A model generated the notes under the pieces. It searched no databases. It saw only the letters and a program-made list of their open reading frames with translations, and was not told the DNA's origin. The position numbers were made by a program, and so were the translations under genes. From an uncultured Bacteroidota bacterium (lineage in GTDB: Bacteria > Bacteroidota > Rhodothermia > Rhodothermales > Salinibacteraceae), in the NCBI GenBank assembly GCA_913055845.1, contig CAJXKO010000011.1, positions 1-48,686 of the forward strand: a DNA stretch of 48,686 nt. The letters run 5' to 3'. Shown here piece by piece: positions 16,178 to 27,253 of this stretch. Each line of letters starts with the position of its first letter. Position 1 is the first letter of the stretch.

Positions 16178-16406
16178 TTACGGCGGGCAGATATGAGAGG
16201 TATTCCATGTTTATATCAAAGCACTCAGGATAGGAACATCCTGCGGTTCTCGACTCCCTGGAATCTAGGACGTTCTGCGAGGGCGTCTGTGCATATGTCA
16301 AACCAGTTAGACTCACGCAATATGCCAACCGTTTAATATATTCAACATTTCTCGTGAGCACACGGCCCCTGTCCGGGCGTGCCGGTGTGTCCCGACTGAG
16401 AGGACA

Positions 16407-18605
<2,199 letters not shown>

Positions 18606-19085
18606 TTAGCGTTCGTAGGTGCCCACGCGGTCGGTGTCGGCGAGGACGTGGTCCTTCATTGTATTGGCGATCTGGGCCTTGGCGGCGCCGCGGTCGAGGT
18701 CGAGCGTGGTATCGAGGGCGTAAAGGCGGAAAAAGTACCGGTGGGGACCGTCGCCGGGCGGAGGGCAGGGGCCGCCGTAGTCCACGTCGCCAAAGTCGTT
18801 TGTGCCGTGCTTGGCCGTCGGAGACGTTCCGGCGAACGCGGCGCTGACGTCCACACCGCGCGGCAGGTGCGTTGTGTTGGGGGGCAGGTTGAACAGTACC
18901 CAGTGGGTGAACGTCTGCCCGGGGGCGTCGGGATCGTCTACGATGAGGACGAGGCTTTCGGCACCATCCGGCACGCCGGTCCAGTCGAGCGCCGGGGACA
19001 CGTCCTCGCCCTCGCAGGTGTGCTCGCGGGGGATTGGGTCGTTGGGAGCGAAGGGGGCGGAGGTGATGCGGAGGGCGTTGGGCAT
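18606..19085 (-). CDS. YbhB/YbcL-type phosphatidylethanolamine-binding-like protein
   Basis: This protein has 159 residues from the ATG at 19085 (MPNALRITSAPFAPNDPIP). Family motifs present are HTCEGEDVSPALDW, DDPDAPGQTFTHWVLFNLPP and YGGPCPPPGDGPHRYFFRLYALD, which line the anion pocket of the PEBP fold. Bacterial members are often called Raf-kinase-inhibitor-like, but their ligand and role are mostly unknown. No signal peptide is seen, so it should be cytoplasmic. It lies 128 nt downstream of the pfkB gene on the same strand, and no functional link is obvious. Confidence 0.93.
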   Translation of the reverse strand: MPNALRITSAPFAPNDPIPREHTCEGEDVSPALDWTGVPDGAESLVLIVDDPDAPGQTFTHWVLFNLPPNTTHLPRGVDVSAAFAGTSPTAKHGTNDFGDVDYGGPCPPPGDGPHRYFFRLYALDTTLDLDRGAAKAQIANTMKDHVLADTDRVGTYER

Positions 19086-19213
19086 GAGGCTGCGTCTCCG
19101 TTGGAGGAAGAGGCCATGACGATCGAGGTCGCTGGATTGAGGACGGTGACCGCCCTCCACCAACGCATTCTCAAATTCGAGGCAGCGGCGGACGTTCGGC
19201 GGGCGCGGTGTCG

Positions 19214-20146
19214 TTACGCCTCCTTCAGTTGCGCATAGAGTCGCTCGGTATCGTCGCGACGGCACAGCTCCGTGCCGGGCGTCATGACGGCCGCCGCCCC
19301 GGCCGCCACCCCGAAGCGTACGGCGTCCGCCAGGTCCCATCCACGGTCGAGGGCGAGGGTGAGGCCACCCACCATGCTGTCCCCGGCGCCCACACGGCTT
19401 TCTATGGGCACAGTGGGCGAACGCACGTGCAGGGCCCGCTCGGGGGTAATGAGGAGCGCCCCGGCCGCGCCCATCGACAGGACGACGACCTCGCACCATC
19501 CACGCTCCATGAAGTCACGCGCCGCCCCGATCCGTTCGGGATCGGTGTCCAGCGCGCGGCCCGCAAGCTGCTCCAGCTCGCGGAGGTTGGGCTTGAGGAG
19601 GTACCAGCCCGCCGCCCGCGCCGCACGGAGCGCCGGGCCCGAGGTGTCCAGGATGGGACGGGCCCCGAGATCGTGGGCCGCCTCGGCCACGGCGGTGTAC
19701 GCATTGTCGGGCACGCCGGGCGGGAGACTGCCGCTGGCCACGAGATGGTCGGGCGCCGGATCGAGGGCGCGGAGGGCCGCGAGGGTGTCCTGGAGCGCGT
19801 CAGCCGTAAGCGTGGGGCCGGGCATCCCGAACCGGAATTGCCGGTCCGTCGAGGTTTCGGACACGATCAGGTTCTCGCGGGTCCAGTCGTCGACCGGGAG
19901 AGGGTGATGGTCGAGTCCCTCCTTGTCCAGGAGCCCTTCCAGCATGGCGCCCGTGGGGCCGCCGGCCGTGTACAGGGCCTTCGGCGCGCCGCCGAGCCGC
20001 TGCACGACGCGCGACACGTTGATCCCGCCCCCGCCGGGCTCCCGGGACGGTGCCGCGCAGCGCAGCTTGTCCTCGGCGACCACCCGATCCACCGAGGTGT
20101 TCTTGTCGACTGCTGGGTTGAGGGTGAGGGTGGCAATGGTAGACAT
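19214..20146 (-). CDS. pfkB: 6-phosphofructokinase, PfkB (Pfk-2) type
   Basis: This 310-residue ribokinase-fold sugar kinase starts at the ATG at 20146 (MSTIATLTLNPAVDKNT). It matches E. coli Pfk-2 almost motif by motif: EGKLRC-like EDKLRCAAPSREPGGGGINV, DWTRENL, RFGMPGP, ASGSLPPGVPDNA, the LKPNLREL segment, and the catalytic anion-hole motif VGAGDSMVGG. This supports phosphorylation of fructose 6-phosphate with ATP; 1-phosphofructokinase or tagatose-6-phosphate kinase activity remains possible because the subfamilies are close. Divergent from the CBS-domain gene across 295 nt, whose middle is AT-rich and probably holds promoters for both. Confidence 0.88.
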   Translation of the reverse strand: MSTIATLTLNPAVDKNTSVDRVVAEDKLRCAAPSREPGGGGINVSRVVQRLGGAPKALYTAGGPTGAMLEGLLDKEGLDHHPLPVDDWTRENLIVSETSTDRQFRFGMPGPTLTADALQDTLAALRALDPAPDHLVASGSLPPGVPDNAYTAVAEAAHDLGARPILDTSGPALRAARAAGWYLLKPNLRELEQLAGRALDTDPERIGAARDFMERGWCEVVVLSMGAAGALLITPERALHVRSPTVPIESRVGAGDSMVGGLTLALDRGWDLADAVRFGVAAGAAAVMTPGTELCRRDDTERLYAQLKEA

Positions 20147-20441
20147 GATGGCGGAAACGGCAGAACGAAGGGCAGTGTCGGTTCTCCGGGGGACCCGAGC
20201 GGGGGAGTGGAGCACGGGACTGTGCAGAAAAGGGCGCGCAAACCGCAAATCCCGCGTGCATTCAGGGTACGATCGACACCGGCAAGATCCAAGACGGTCC
20301 CGCCGTCGCCTCGCCCCTCCGCACCCATAAGGAGAGCCAAGCAGGGAACAGTTCTCTGGTGTTGTTTCGTTAAACTTTATATAAGAAAGAAGTCGATCCA
20401 GTACTCCTCTCCTTTCGTACCGCACCAATTCCTTCAGTCCG

Positions 20442-20924
20442 ATGGATGCCCGAGACGGTCCCCTCGACACCCGTGTAAAAGACATCGTTCAGTCCAAAAA
20501 TGCCCTCGCCGACAATGACGGGGTGCTCACAACCGGGCCGTCGGCGACGGTTTTCGAGTGCATCGGTCGCATGGTCGACCATGACGTGGGCTCCATCGTG
20601 GTGGTCGACGGGGAGGCCATCGCCGGCATCTTTACCGAGCGGGACTACATGCAGAGCATTGCCCTGAAGGGGCGGTCCTCCAAGGAGACGGCCGTGCGGG
20701 AGGTAATGGAGCAGGATGTGGCAAAGGTGGGACCCGAGAAGCAACTGGCGGAATGCATGCACCTCATGACGCGACTGCGGTGCCGCCACCTGCCCGTTGT
20801 GAACGACGCGGGGGATTTGGTCGGCATCGTGTCGATTGGGGACTGTGTGAAGCGGATCCTGGGCTCGGCCCGGGCCGAGACCGATCGGCTGCGGAAGTAT
20901 GTGCGGGGGCAGTACCCAGGGTGA
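20442..20924 (+). CDS. Tandem CBS-domain protein
   Basis: This 160-residue protein consists almost entirely of two CBS motifs. The first runs about residues 20-75 (TVFECIGRMVDHDVGSIVVV, AGIFTERDY) and the second about 85-145 (AECMHLMTRLRCRHLPVVND, VGIVSIGDCVK). Each ends with the typical G-x-x-T/S-x-x-D nucleotide-contact pattern. CBS pairs bind adenosyl ligands and usually report energy status, but as a stand-alone protein the target is unknown. Its divergent neighbour is pfkB and the downstream plus-strand neighbour is another PfkB-family kinase, so a link to sugar phosphorylation is possible but not shown. Confidence 0.93.
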   Translation: MDARDGPLDTRVKDIVQSKNALADNDGVLTTGPSATVFECIGRMVDHDVGSIVVVDGEAIAGIFTERDYMQSIALKGRSSKETAVREVMEQDVAKVGPEKQLAECMHLMTRLRCRHLPVVNDAGDLVGIVSIGDCVKRILGSARAETDRLRKYVRGQYPG

Positions 20925-21121
20925 GGCACGGGGCCCGACATGGGGGACAGGCGGCCTCCCTGTGCGTCCCGCCAGGAATCACACGGAGAACACACCGCGG
21001 ATGCGCGAACCGCGGAACTGTTTCTCTGTCTTGGAATTCGCACGCGGGGCGTCTAAAGCACGCGCCCATCCAAGGATCTTCGCCTCGTCTACCCCCCGTC
21101 CAGAACGCCCCTCGACTGCCC

Positions 21122-22060
21122 GTGAGCATACTCGCCGTAGGGACTGTTGCCTTCGACTCGATTGACACCCCGTTTGGATCCGCCGAGCGCGTGCTGGGCG
21201 GAAGCGCCTCGTACCTGACACTGGCCGCCCGCCCCTTCTGCGAGGACGTGCGCCTCGTGGGCGTGGTGGGGCACGATTTTCCCGACGAGTACCGACAGGT
21301 GCTCGCCAATGGGGGAGTTGACCTCGAAGGCCTGGAGGTGGATGAGGACGGAAAGACGTTTTTCTGGCACGGCCAGTACCACTACGACATGAACGAGCGG
21401 GACACGCTCGACACCCAACTCAACGTGCTGGCCTCCTTCGAGCCAGACCTGCCCGCCTCCTACCTCGACAGCGACATCGTGTGCCTCGGCAACCTGGAGC
21501 CGGGCATTCAGCGCGACGTGCTGGACCAGGTGCACGATCCGGACTTCGTAGTGGCCGACACCATGAACTACTGGATCGAGAACACCCCGGACAGCCTGCG
21601 CACCACGCTCTCGCGGGTCGACTGCTTCGTGATCAACGACGCGGAGGCCCGTGAACTGGCCGACGAGCCGAACCTCGTGCGCGCCGCGGGACAGATTCGC
21701 GGCATGGGGCCTGAGACGCTCATCATCAAGAAGGGCGAGCACGGTGCGCTCCTCTTCACCGACGAGTCGGTCTTTAGCGCTCCGGCGTATCCGCTGGAGG
21801 ACATCCAAGACCCCACCGGCGCGGGCGATGCCTTTGCGGGCGGCCTGGCGGGCCACCTTTACCGCACCGGCACGGTCGACGAGGACGCCCTGCGCCGCGC
21901 GGTCATCTACGGCAGCGTGATGGCTTCCTACGTGGTACAGCGATACGGCCCCGATCGGCTGCTCGACCTCGACCCCACCGCCATCGCTGAACGGGCCCGG
22001 TCATTCCGCGAGCTGGCCGCCATTCCCAAGCTCGTCCCGCTCGACAAGCAACTGGTATAG
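21122..22060 (+). CDS. PfkB-family carbohydrate/nucleoside kinase
   Basis: This 312-residue ribokinase-fold kinase has a GTG start at 21122 (V/M-SILAVGTVAFDSIDTPFG), the only plausible start before the conserved first strand. Signature segments are VLGGSASYLTLAA, VGVVGHDFPDEY and the C-terminal catalytic motif DPTGAGDAFAGG. The sequence differs strongly from the Pfk-2-like gene at 19214-20146. It has more similarity in layout to the adenosine/ribokinase branch (FWHGQYHYDMNERDT lid region). The natural substrate is unresolved. It is followed within 25 to 60 nt by folB on the same strand. Confidence 0.9.
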   Translation: MSILAVGTVAFDSIDTPFGSAERVLGGSASYLTLAARPFCEDVRLVGVVGHDFPDEYRQVLANGGVDLEGLEVDEDGKTFFWHGQYHYDMNERDTLDTQLNVLASFEPDLPASYLDSDIVCLGNLEPGIQRDVLDQVHDPDFVVADTMNYWIENTPDSLRTTLSRVDCFVINDAEARELADEPNLVRAAGQIRGMGPETLIIKKGEHGALLFTDESVFSAPAYPLEDIQDPTGAGDAFAGGLAGHLYRTGTVDEDALRRAVIYGSVMASYVVQRYGPDRLLDLDPTAIAERARSFRELAAIPKLVPLDKQLV

Positions 22061-22084
22061 TCGTTCCCACCGGGCCATCGTGGT

Positions 22085-22549
22085 ATGGCCCCGGCTGCTT
22101 CCTCGCAACGTCCCATCCCGATGCCTGAACCCGAGTCCAACGTCGAGGCCGACGCGACAGCGTCGGCCAACCGCACCACGACCGGCACCGTGCGCCTCGT
22201 CAACGCCGTCTTTTACGGCCACCACGGCGTTATGCAGGAGGAGCACCGCGTGGGGGGGCGCTACGAGGTGGACGTAAGTGTGGGGCTCGACTTCGAAGAG
22301 GCGGCCGTCCACGACGACCTCACGCGCACGGTCGACTACGAGCAGGTCTACGAGTTTGTGCGCACGCTCGTCACCGAAAACAACTTTTACCTGATTGAAA
22401 AGCTGGCCTACCGCATCGCGCACAAGGTCCGCGATACGTACCCCGACGTAGAAGGGGTAGAAGTCACTGTGCGGAAGCCCAACCCGCCCGTAGGCGGGCC
22501 GTGCGACCGGGCCGAGGCCACCTATACCATCGACGACCCGGGCACCTGA
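22085..22549 (+). CDS. folB: Dihydroneopterin aldolase with N-terminal extension
   Basis: The FolB domain makes 6-hydroxymethyl-dihydropterin in folate synthesis. It begins near residue 36 (TVRLVNAVFYGHHGVMQEEH) and includes the RTVDYEQVYEFV, NFYLIEKLAYRIA (with the catalytic-type Lys) and VRKPNPPV segments, which is the full aldolase. The preceding 35 residues are Pro-, Ala- and Asp/Glu-rich and not part of the family. A second ATG at 22121 would shorten this extension to about 23 residues, so the true start is uncertain. The gene lies 24 nt after the kinase gene on the same strand and is convergent with an amidotransferase gene (4 nt). Confidence 0.92.
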   Translation: MAPAASSQRPIPMPEPESNVEADATASANRTTTGTVRLVNAVFYGHHGVMQEEHRVGGRYEVDVSVGLDFEEAAVHDDLTRTVDYEQVYEFVRTLVTENNFYLIEKLAYRIAHKVRDTYPDVEGVEVTVRKPNPPVGGPCDRAEATYTIDDPGT

Positions 22550-22553
22550 GACG

Positions 22554-23405
22554 CTACGCGGAGGAGTGTGCCCGGCGCCGATCGGCGTCAGGGGCCGACG
22601 AGAAGGGCGCACCGTCGCTGGGAGACAGGAGGGCCGATGGCTCCAGGGAGGGGTGGGGCCGGGCGACGAACGTCATCAGGAAGTCGTACAGCAGGTTGTC
22701 CACCTCGGTGGTGTCGGCCAAGTTGTCGAGCACGCGCCGCACGGTTTCCTCGTCCGGCAGGGCCGAGCGGTAGTACTCCCGGTACACGAGGATGCGCTCC
22801 CGCTCCCGCGTGGCGTCGAGTTCGCTGTGAAACTGGGTGCCGTAAACGGGAGCGTCGTCGAGCCGGAAGGCCTGGTGGGGCTGGTCGTTTTGGGCCAGTT
22901 CTGTGGTGCCGGGGGGCAGCGCCACCACCCGGTCGTGGTGGCCCATGTTTGCCCGGAAGCGGTTGGGAAAGCGGCAAAAGAGGGGATCCTGAGTCCCAGC
23001 GTCTGATAGTTCCACCCATCCGCAGCCCAGCTCGGAGCGGTCCGGGTCGTGCACCACGTCCCCACCCAGGGCGCGTGCGATGACCTGGTGCCCCCAGCAC
23101 GAGCCAAGGGTGGGCAGGCGCCGGTCCACGGCGTGCCGGATAAGGCGGTGGAGCGGCTCGGTCCAAGGATAGGTTTCTGTCGCCGAATACTTGCCCGCCC
23201 CGCCGATGAGGAGGGCATCCGCGTCGTCGAGCCGGTCCGGGGTCGGGGTGTCGCCCCGGGCCACATTGACGGTGTGGAGCTGTTCGGGGCGCAGGCGGCC
23301 CCGTTCCAGAAAACACGACCGTTCCTGGGTTTCCATGTGCGGCGCGCTCCGGCATTGAATCAGGAGGACCTGAACGGGCGGGGATGTGAGGGGAGAGGCC
23401 AGCAT
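22554..23405 (-). CDS. Class I glutamine amidotransferase (GATase1), second copy
   Basis: This protein has 283 residues from the ATG at 23405 (MLASPLTSPPVQVLLIQCRS). The nucleophile elbow is GSCWGHQ (Cys103) and the His193-x-Glu195 pair lies in QFHSELD, so the triad is intact. An MGHHDRVVALP segment contributes the substrate pocket. A helical tail of about 80 residues after the triad (VRRVLDNLADTTEVDNLLYDF) is extra relative to the copy at 6064-6804. No partner synthetase lies beside it. Related proteins hydrolyse gamma-glutamyl or glutamine-like compounds, but the substrate is unknown. It is convergent with folB. Confidence 0.9.
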   Translation of the reverse strand: MLASPLTSPPVQVLLIQCRSAPHMETQERSCFLERGRLRPEQLHTVNVARGDTPTPDRLDDADALLIGGAGKYSATETYPWTEPLHRLIRHAVDRRLPTLGSCWGHQVIARALGGDVVHDPDRSELGCGWVELSDAGTQDPLFCRFPNRFRANMGHHDRVVALPPGTTELAQNDQPHQAFRLDDAPVYGTQFHSELDATRERERILVYREYYRSALPDEETVRRVLDNLADTTEVDNLLYDFLMTFVARPHPSLEPSALLSPSDGAPFSSAPDADRRRAHSSA

Positions 23406-23523
23406 AGGAACGATTCGTCGGCCGCGGGGCGGCCCGGCACGCTCAATGAGAGGGGACTGTGAGAAAAGCGCGGCATCGCGTATACGCCGGACGCCCGGAA
23501 ATGGTTGAGGCCCAATGAACCGC

Positions 23524-24138
23524 CTACGCCGCAGGGGGAGCGAGCAGGTCGTCAAACGACTGCCGGAGGGTGTGGTAGAGGCGGCGGAGCGGCAGTCCTA
23601 CGACGTTGAAGTAGTCGCCGTCGATGCGCTCGACGAAGAAAGGGGCGCTGTGGTCCTGAATGCCGTAGCCGCCGGCCTTGTCCATCGGAGAGCCCGAGTG
23701 GACGTAGGCGCGGATCTCATCGTCCGAGAGCGGCGCGAACGCCACGGTCGTCCCCTCCACCGCAGTCGTCGTGCGATCGGTGCGTGCCTGCGCCAGGGCA
23801 AGGCCGGTGTAGACCGTGTGGGCGGTGCCACTTAGCCGATGTAGCATGGATCTTGCGTGGGAATCGTTGTCCGGCTTGGTTAGAATCTCGCCGTCGTGGG
23901 CCACTACCGTATCGGCGGCCAGAACCAGGGCCGACGGGTGCTCTGCCGCTACCGGACGCACCTTGCGCCGGGCCAGGGTCTGCACCGCCGCGGCCGGCGA
24001 CGCAGGATCGGACAGGGCTTCGTCGGCAGGGCTCACCTGCACCTCGAACGGTACGCCGAGGTGCTCCAGAAGCGCCTGCCGCCGGGGCGACTGGGAGGCC
24101 AGGATGAACGGGGGCGTTATGCGCAGAAGCGGGTTCAT
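23524..24138 (-). CDS. maf: Maf-family nucleotide pyrophosphatase
   Basis: This protein has 204 residues from the ATG at 24138 (MNPLLRITPPFILASQSPRR); an alternative ATG at 24153 adds five. The motif ILASQSPRRQALL opens the fold. ADTVVAHDGEILTKP, the GTAHTVYTGLAL segment and GSPMDKAGGYGIQDHSAPF follow, all characteristic of Maf. Members hydrolyse non-canonical or canonical nucleoside triphosphates (dTTP, UTP, or m7GTP in subfamilies) and were first linked to septum inhibition. The subfamily is not decidable here. A 118-nt gap separates it from the amidotransferase gene downstream. Confidence 0.93.
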   Translation of the reverse strand: MNPLLRITPPFILASQSPRRQALLEHLGVPFEVQVSPADEALSDPASPAAAVQTLARRKVRPVAAEHPSALVLAADTVVAHDGEILTKPDNDSHARSMLHRLSGTAHTVYTGLALAQARTDRTTTAVEGTTVAFAPLSDDEIRAYVHSGSPMDKAGGYGIQDHSAPFFVERIDGDYFNVVGLPLRRLYHTLRQSFDDLLAPPAA

Positions 24139-24316
24139 GCGGAGACGGGACAATCCAAAACAATGAGTGGGGGAGAAACGCGGCGGGAGTGTGAAAGTTA
24201 TTGAATGCCTCCGGCCCCTCCTTACGACGAGGGGCGCCGGCTAGATCGATGGTTGACACCGGTTTAGAAAGCGACTACGTTTTGAACGCTGTGTCCCTCA
24301 CCGGAGACGACTTCCT

Positions 24317-25168
24317 ATGACCGTCTTGTCCGTTTGCAACCATAAGGGCGGAACTGGCAAAACGACGACGGCCATCCACGTCGCGGCCGCGCTGGCCCTG
24401 TCCGGGCGGCGCACCCTCGTCGTCGACATCGACCCGCAGGGCTTCCTTACGCGGACGATGGGCCTCGAGGAGCCGCCCCCGGAGCAGTCGGTGGCTGCCT
24501 TTTTCGATCCGGAGGCCGACCCGCGAGACATTGACGTGCAGGAGACCGGGGGCTTCGATCTCATTCCGTCGTCCAACACCCTCACCCGGCGCATGCGCGA
24601 CCTCAACAAGCCCACCGACGTCTTGTGGGTCCGCGAGGTGCTGCAGGGCCTGGACCTCCCGTACGACCTTGTGCTCTTCGATACGGCCGCCGCGCTGACC
24701 GTCTACAGCCTGAACGCGCTCGTGGCCAGTCAGCACGTTCTCATTCCCGTACTCCCCGAATACCAGTCCGTCGTGGGGGGGGAGCAGACCTACCAGACGA
24801 CCCAGCTCGTGGAGAACAAGCTGAATCCGCTTCTGGAGTCGCGCCACATCTTGTTCACGCAAGTCGACGCCCGGAAGCGGATGCACCGTACCTACCGCGA
24901 GTACATCCGAGAAAAATACGACTCGGAGGTCTTGGAGAATATTGTGCGGACCAGTACAACGCTGGCGAAGCCGCAGGACGGGCAGTCCACGATCTTTGAT
25001 CACGACCCCAACTCGCGCGGTGCGGTCGACTACGCCAATGCCACCGATGAGTTGATGAGCCGCATCAATGACACCGGCGGTGGGGAGGAGCGGCCACCCG
25101 AGGCCCGAACGCCGGCGACGGCCGCGTCGGAGAACGCGTCCGAGATCAGTGAGCTTCTCAGCCCCTGA
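24317..25168 (+). CDS. ParA/MinD-type ATPase, orphan
   Basis: This 283-residue protein has the deviant Walker A motif KGGTGKTT with the signature lysine (Lys10 and Lys15), the DIDPQG Walker A' segment and the LFDTAAAL Walker B-like strand. The C-terminus after about residue 255 is a disordered, acidic/Ala-rich tail. No parB gene or obvious parS site is next to it, so it is not a standard chromosome partition pair. Orphan ParA proteins position other cargo such as chemoreceptor arrays or secretion machinery. Its only neighbour within 10 nt is a convergent small membrane protein gene. The biological cargo is unknown. Confidence 0.92.
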   Translation: MTVLSVCNHKGGTGKTTTAIHVAAALALSGRRTLVVDIDPQGFLTRTMGLEEPPPEQSVAAFFDPEADPRDIDVQETGGFDLIPSSNTLTRRMRDLNKPTDVLWVREVLQGLDLPYDLVLFDTAAALTVYSLNALVASQHVLIPVLPEYQSVVGGEQTYQTTQLVENKLNPLLESRHILFTQVDARKRMHRTYREYIREKYDSEVLENIVRTSTTLAKPQDGQSTIFDHDPNSRGAVDYANATDELMSRINDTGGGEERPPEARTPATAASENASEISELLSP

Positions 25169-25176
25169 CCGGGTCG

Positions 25177-25503
25177 TTAGAGCGGGTCGAGCCGTTCGAT
25201 CTCCGCCGCCGACCACTCATAGAAGTGGCGGTCTGTCGTCTTGAGAGTCTCCACGCAGTCGTTGTAGAGGGCCCGTGCCTCATTGACGTCCGGGGGGGGC
25301 GGATCCGGTTGGATTTCGATCCAGCGCCGCAGGTCGCGCAGGGCGCGGGGCGAGTACGTGTCGAGGTCGCCCTCGGTCTTAAAAAGGGCGAGCTTGGTGT
25401 CCTCCTGCCAAAGGGTGTAGACGAGGACCCAGATCGAGACGCCGAAGAAGGCCACGACGCAGAAGAGCATCGTGATCCATACGTCGAGGGACAGTCCGAG
25501 CAT
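25177..25503 (-). CDS. Small single-span membrane protein, possible transporter accessory subunit
   Basis: This 108-residue protein starts MLGLSLDVWITMLFCVVAFF and has one N-terminal membrane helix (about residues 9-31), followed by a charged cytoplasmic tail with PRALRDLRRWIEIQPDPPPP and a final helix (HFYEWSAAEIERLDPL). The N-terminal layout resembles small accessory subunits of secondary transporters (MetS or symporter small accessory proteins), which are normally only 40-60 residues. It lies 92 nt downstream of the sodium-dependent transporter gene on the same strand. A role as an enlarged NSS accessory subunit is inference. It is convergent with parA (8 nt). Confidence 0.75.
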   Translation of the reverse strand: MLGLSLDVWITMLFCVVAFFGVSIWVLVYTLWQEDTKLALFKTEGDLDTYSPRALRDLRRWIEIQPDPPPPDVNEARALYNDCVETLKTTDRHFYEWSAAEIERLDPL

Positions 25504-25595
25504 GACAAAACGTTGGAACGTTAAAACGTTGCGGGTTTAGCGTTGCCGTGGAGAAGGCGGGACTACAAGCGAGGGGTTCGGAAGTGAGAGACGGA

Positions 25596-27044
25596 TTAAC
25601 GGGCCTCATCACGCGCGAGGGGCTCGCGGCGGCCCTCCAGGTACGACATGAGGGCGTAGCTGAGGAGGGGCACGCCCACGAATACCACCACGCCCCCAAT
25701 CATCTGCGGCGTGCCGAGGTTGGCCCAGGCGTAGTTGAAGACGATGCCGAGCATCACCACCGGGATGACGTACCGCACCACAGGGTTCCAGAAGGGCGGC
25801 ACGTAGATGCCGGCGTTGCGGTTGACCTCCAGCACCCGCAGCTTCTCCGGCCCCATCGACCATCCGATGGCCCCGATGATGGCCAGGGTGGCGAGGGGGA
25901 GGCCGAAGTTGCCGAACACGAAGTCCAGAAAGCCGAGCACGCTCGGGGCGTAGGCGCTGGGAATGCCGAGCAGCCAGATGCCCGTGCACACGCCGATTAC
26001 GGTCTGCTCGCGGCTGAGCGCTGTTTCCTCGCTCAGGGTGGTCACGCTGACCTCCGTGATCAGAATGGCGGAGGTGAAGGCCGCGAAGAAGAAGCCCACG
26101 AAGAAGAGGAGGGCCCACAGCAGGCCGCCGGCCATCTGGGGGAAGACCTGCGGCAGCGACACGAACGTGAGGCTCGCCCCCGAGGCCGGATCGAGGTCGA
26201 AGGCGAAGACGATCGGGAAGATGGCGAAGGCCGCGAGGATGCCGACACTCGAATTGCCGATCACGGTGAAGACGCCGCCCCCGATGGGAATGTCGTCGTA
26301 TTCGGGCAGGTAGCTGCCCACCGTGAGGGCAATGCCCCACCCCAGGCCGGTAGAAAAGAGGACCTGTCCGAGGGCCGTGATCCAGGTTTGGCCCAGCGCC
26401 AGCTTGCCCCAGTCGACGCCGAACGTAAAGGCGAGTCCCTCGGCCGCTCCCGGCAGCGTGAGCCCCCGAATTGTAATCGCCACGAGGGCGAGCACGAGCC
26501 CGGGCACCGCGTAGATTACGAGCCGCTCCACGCCCCGCCGGATGCCGAGGTACAGGATGGCCGCGACGAGGGCCATCACGGCCGTGTGGGTGCCCACCGA
26601 GAGCACAGCGCTCTCGCGGAAGGCGTTCCAGAAGGCCTCCGGCGCAAAACCGCTCGCCGTGAAGGTGCCGAGCAGCGAGTGGACGGCGTAGTAGAGCGTC
26701 CACCCCACCACGGGCGAGTAGTAGGACATAAGCGCCACGTTCACGACCAGCACCACCACGCCCAGCCCCACCAGGCCCTGCGACGCAACCACCGACCGGA
26801 AGGCACCAATAACGCCCTGTCCGGCGTATCGCCCGAAGCCCACCTCGGCGATGAGGCCCGGGATGGCCAGCACCAGCAGGAGTGCGAAGTACGCGAGGAT
26901 AAACGCGCCCCCCCCACTCTCACCGGTGACGAACGGAAAGCGCCAGATGTTGCCGGCCCCCACCATGGCCCCAAGCATCGCCATCAAGAATCCGAAGCGC
27001 GAGCCCCACTGGGCCCGCGAGAGCTCTACGTTTTGGTCAGCCAT
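25596..27044 (-). CDS. Neurotransmitter:sodium symporter (NSS/SNF) family transporter
   Basis: This protein has 482 residues from the ATG at 27044 (MADQNVELSRAQWGSR). TM1 contains the unwound Na+/substrate motif GAMVGAGNIWRFPF, and the TM2 helix ends near LIAEVGFGRYAGQ. About eleven or twelve membrane helices follow. Extracytoplasmic loops are short. The family (LeuT, MhsT, MetP) imports amino acids with Na+, which fits a sodium-rich habitat, though the specific amino acid is unknown. A small single-span protein gene lies 92 nt downstream and may encode a subunit. The upstream intergenic region (27045-27253) is divergent toward an M20 amidohydrolase gene, so the pair could handle peptides or acyl-amino acids. 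Confidence 0.95.
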   Translation of the reverse strand: MADQNVELSRAQWGSRFGFLMAMLGAMVGAGNIWRFPFVTGESGGGAFILAYFALLLVLAIPGLIAEVGFGRYAGQGVIGAFRSVVASQGLVGLGVVVLVVNVALMSYYSPVVGWTLYYAVHSLLGTFTASGFAPEAFWNAFRESAVLSVGTHTAVMALVAAILYLGIRRGVERLVIYAVPGLVLALVAITIRGLTLPGAAEGLAFTFGVDWGKLALGQTWITALGQVLFSTGLGWGIALTVGSYLPEYDDIPIGGGVFTVIGNSSVGILAAFAIFPIVFAFDLDPASGASLTFVSLPQVFPQMAGGLLWALLFFVGFFFAAFTSAILITEVSVTTLSEETALSREQTVIGVCTGIWLLGIPSAYAPSVLGFLDFVFGNFGLPLATLAIIGAIGWSMGPEKLRVLEVNRNAGIYVPPFWNPVVRYVIPVVMLGIVFNYAWANLGTPQMIGGVVVFVGVPLLSYALMSYLEGRREPLARDEAR

Positions 27045-27253
27045 CGACGCCTCGTCGCTGTGCAACGATTGCGAGCGCCCGCAAAGATAGGGACGACGCA
27101 TCGAAATTTCGAACGACTGCTTCGTGGGGCAAAAGCTCGGAGGGGGCATGGAAGGCAGAGAAAGGGACCACCTGTGCGTTGGGTTGGTTGTCGAAGTCGC
27201 CCCGAGATCTCCCTACTGCGCATCGTCATTTCCCACTCAGTTCCCCTGCCGTC

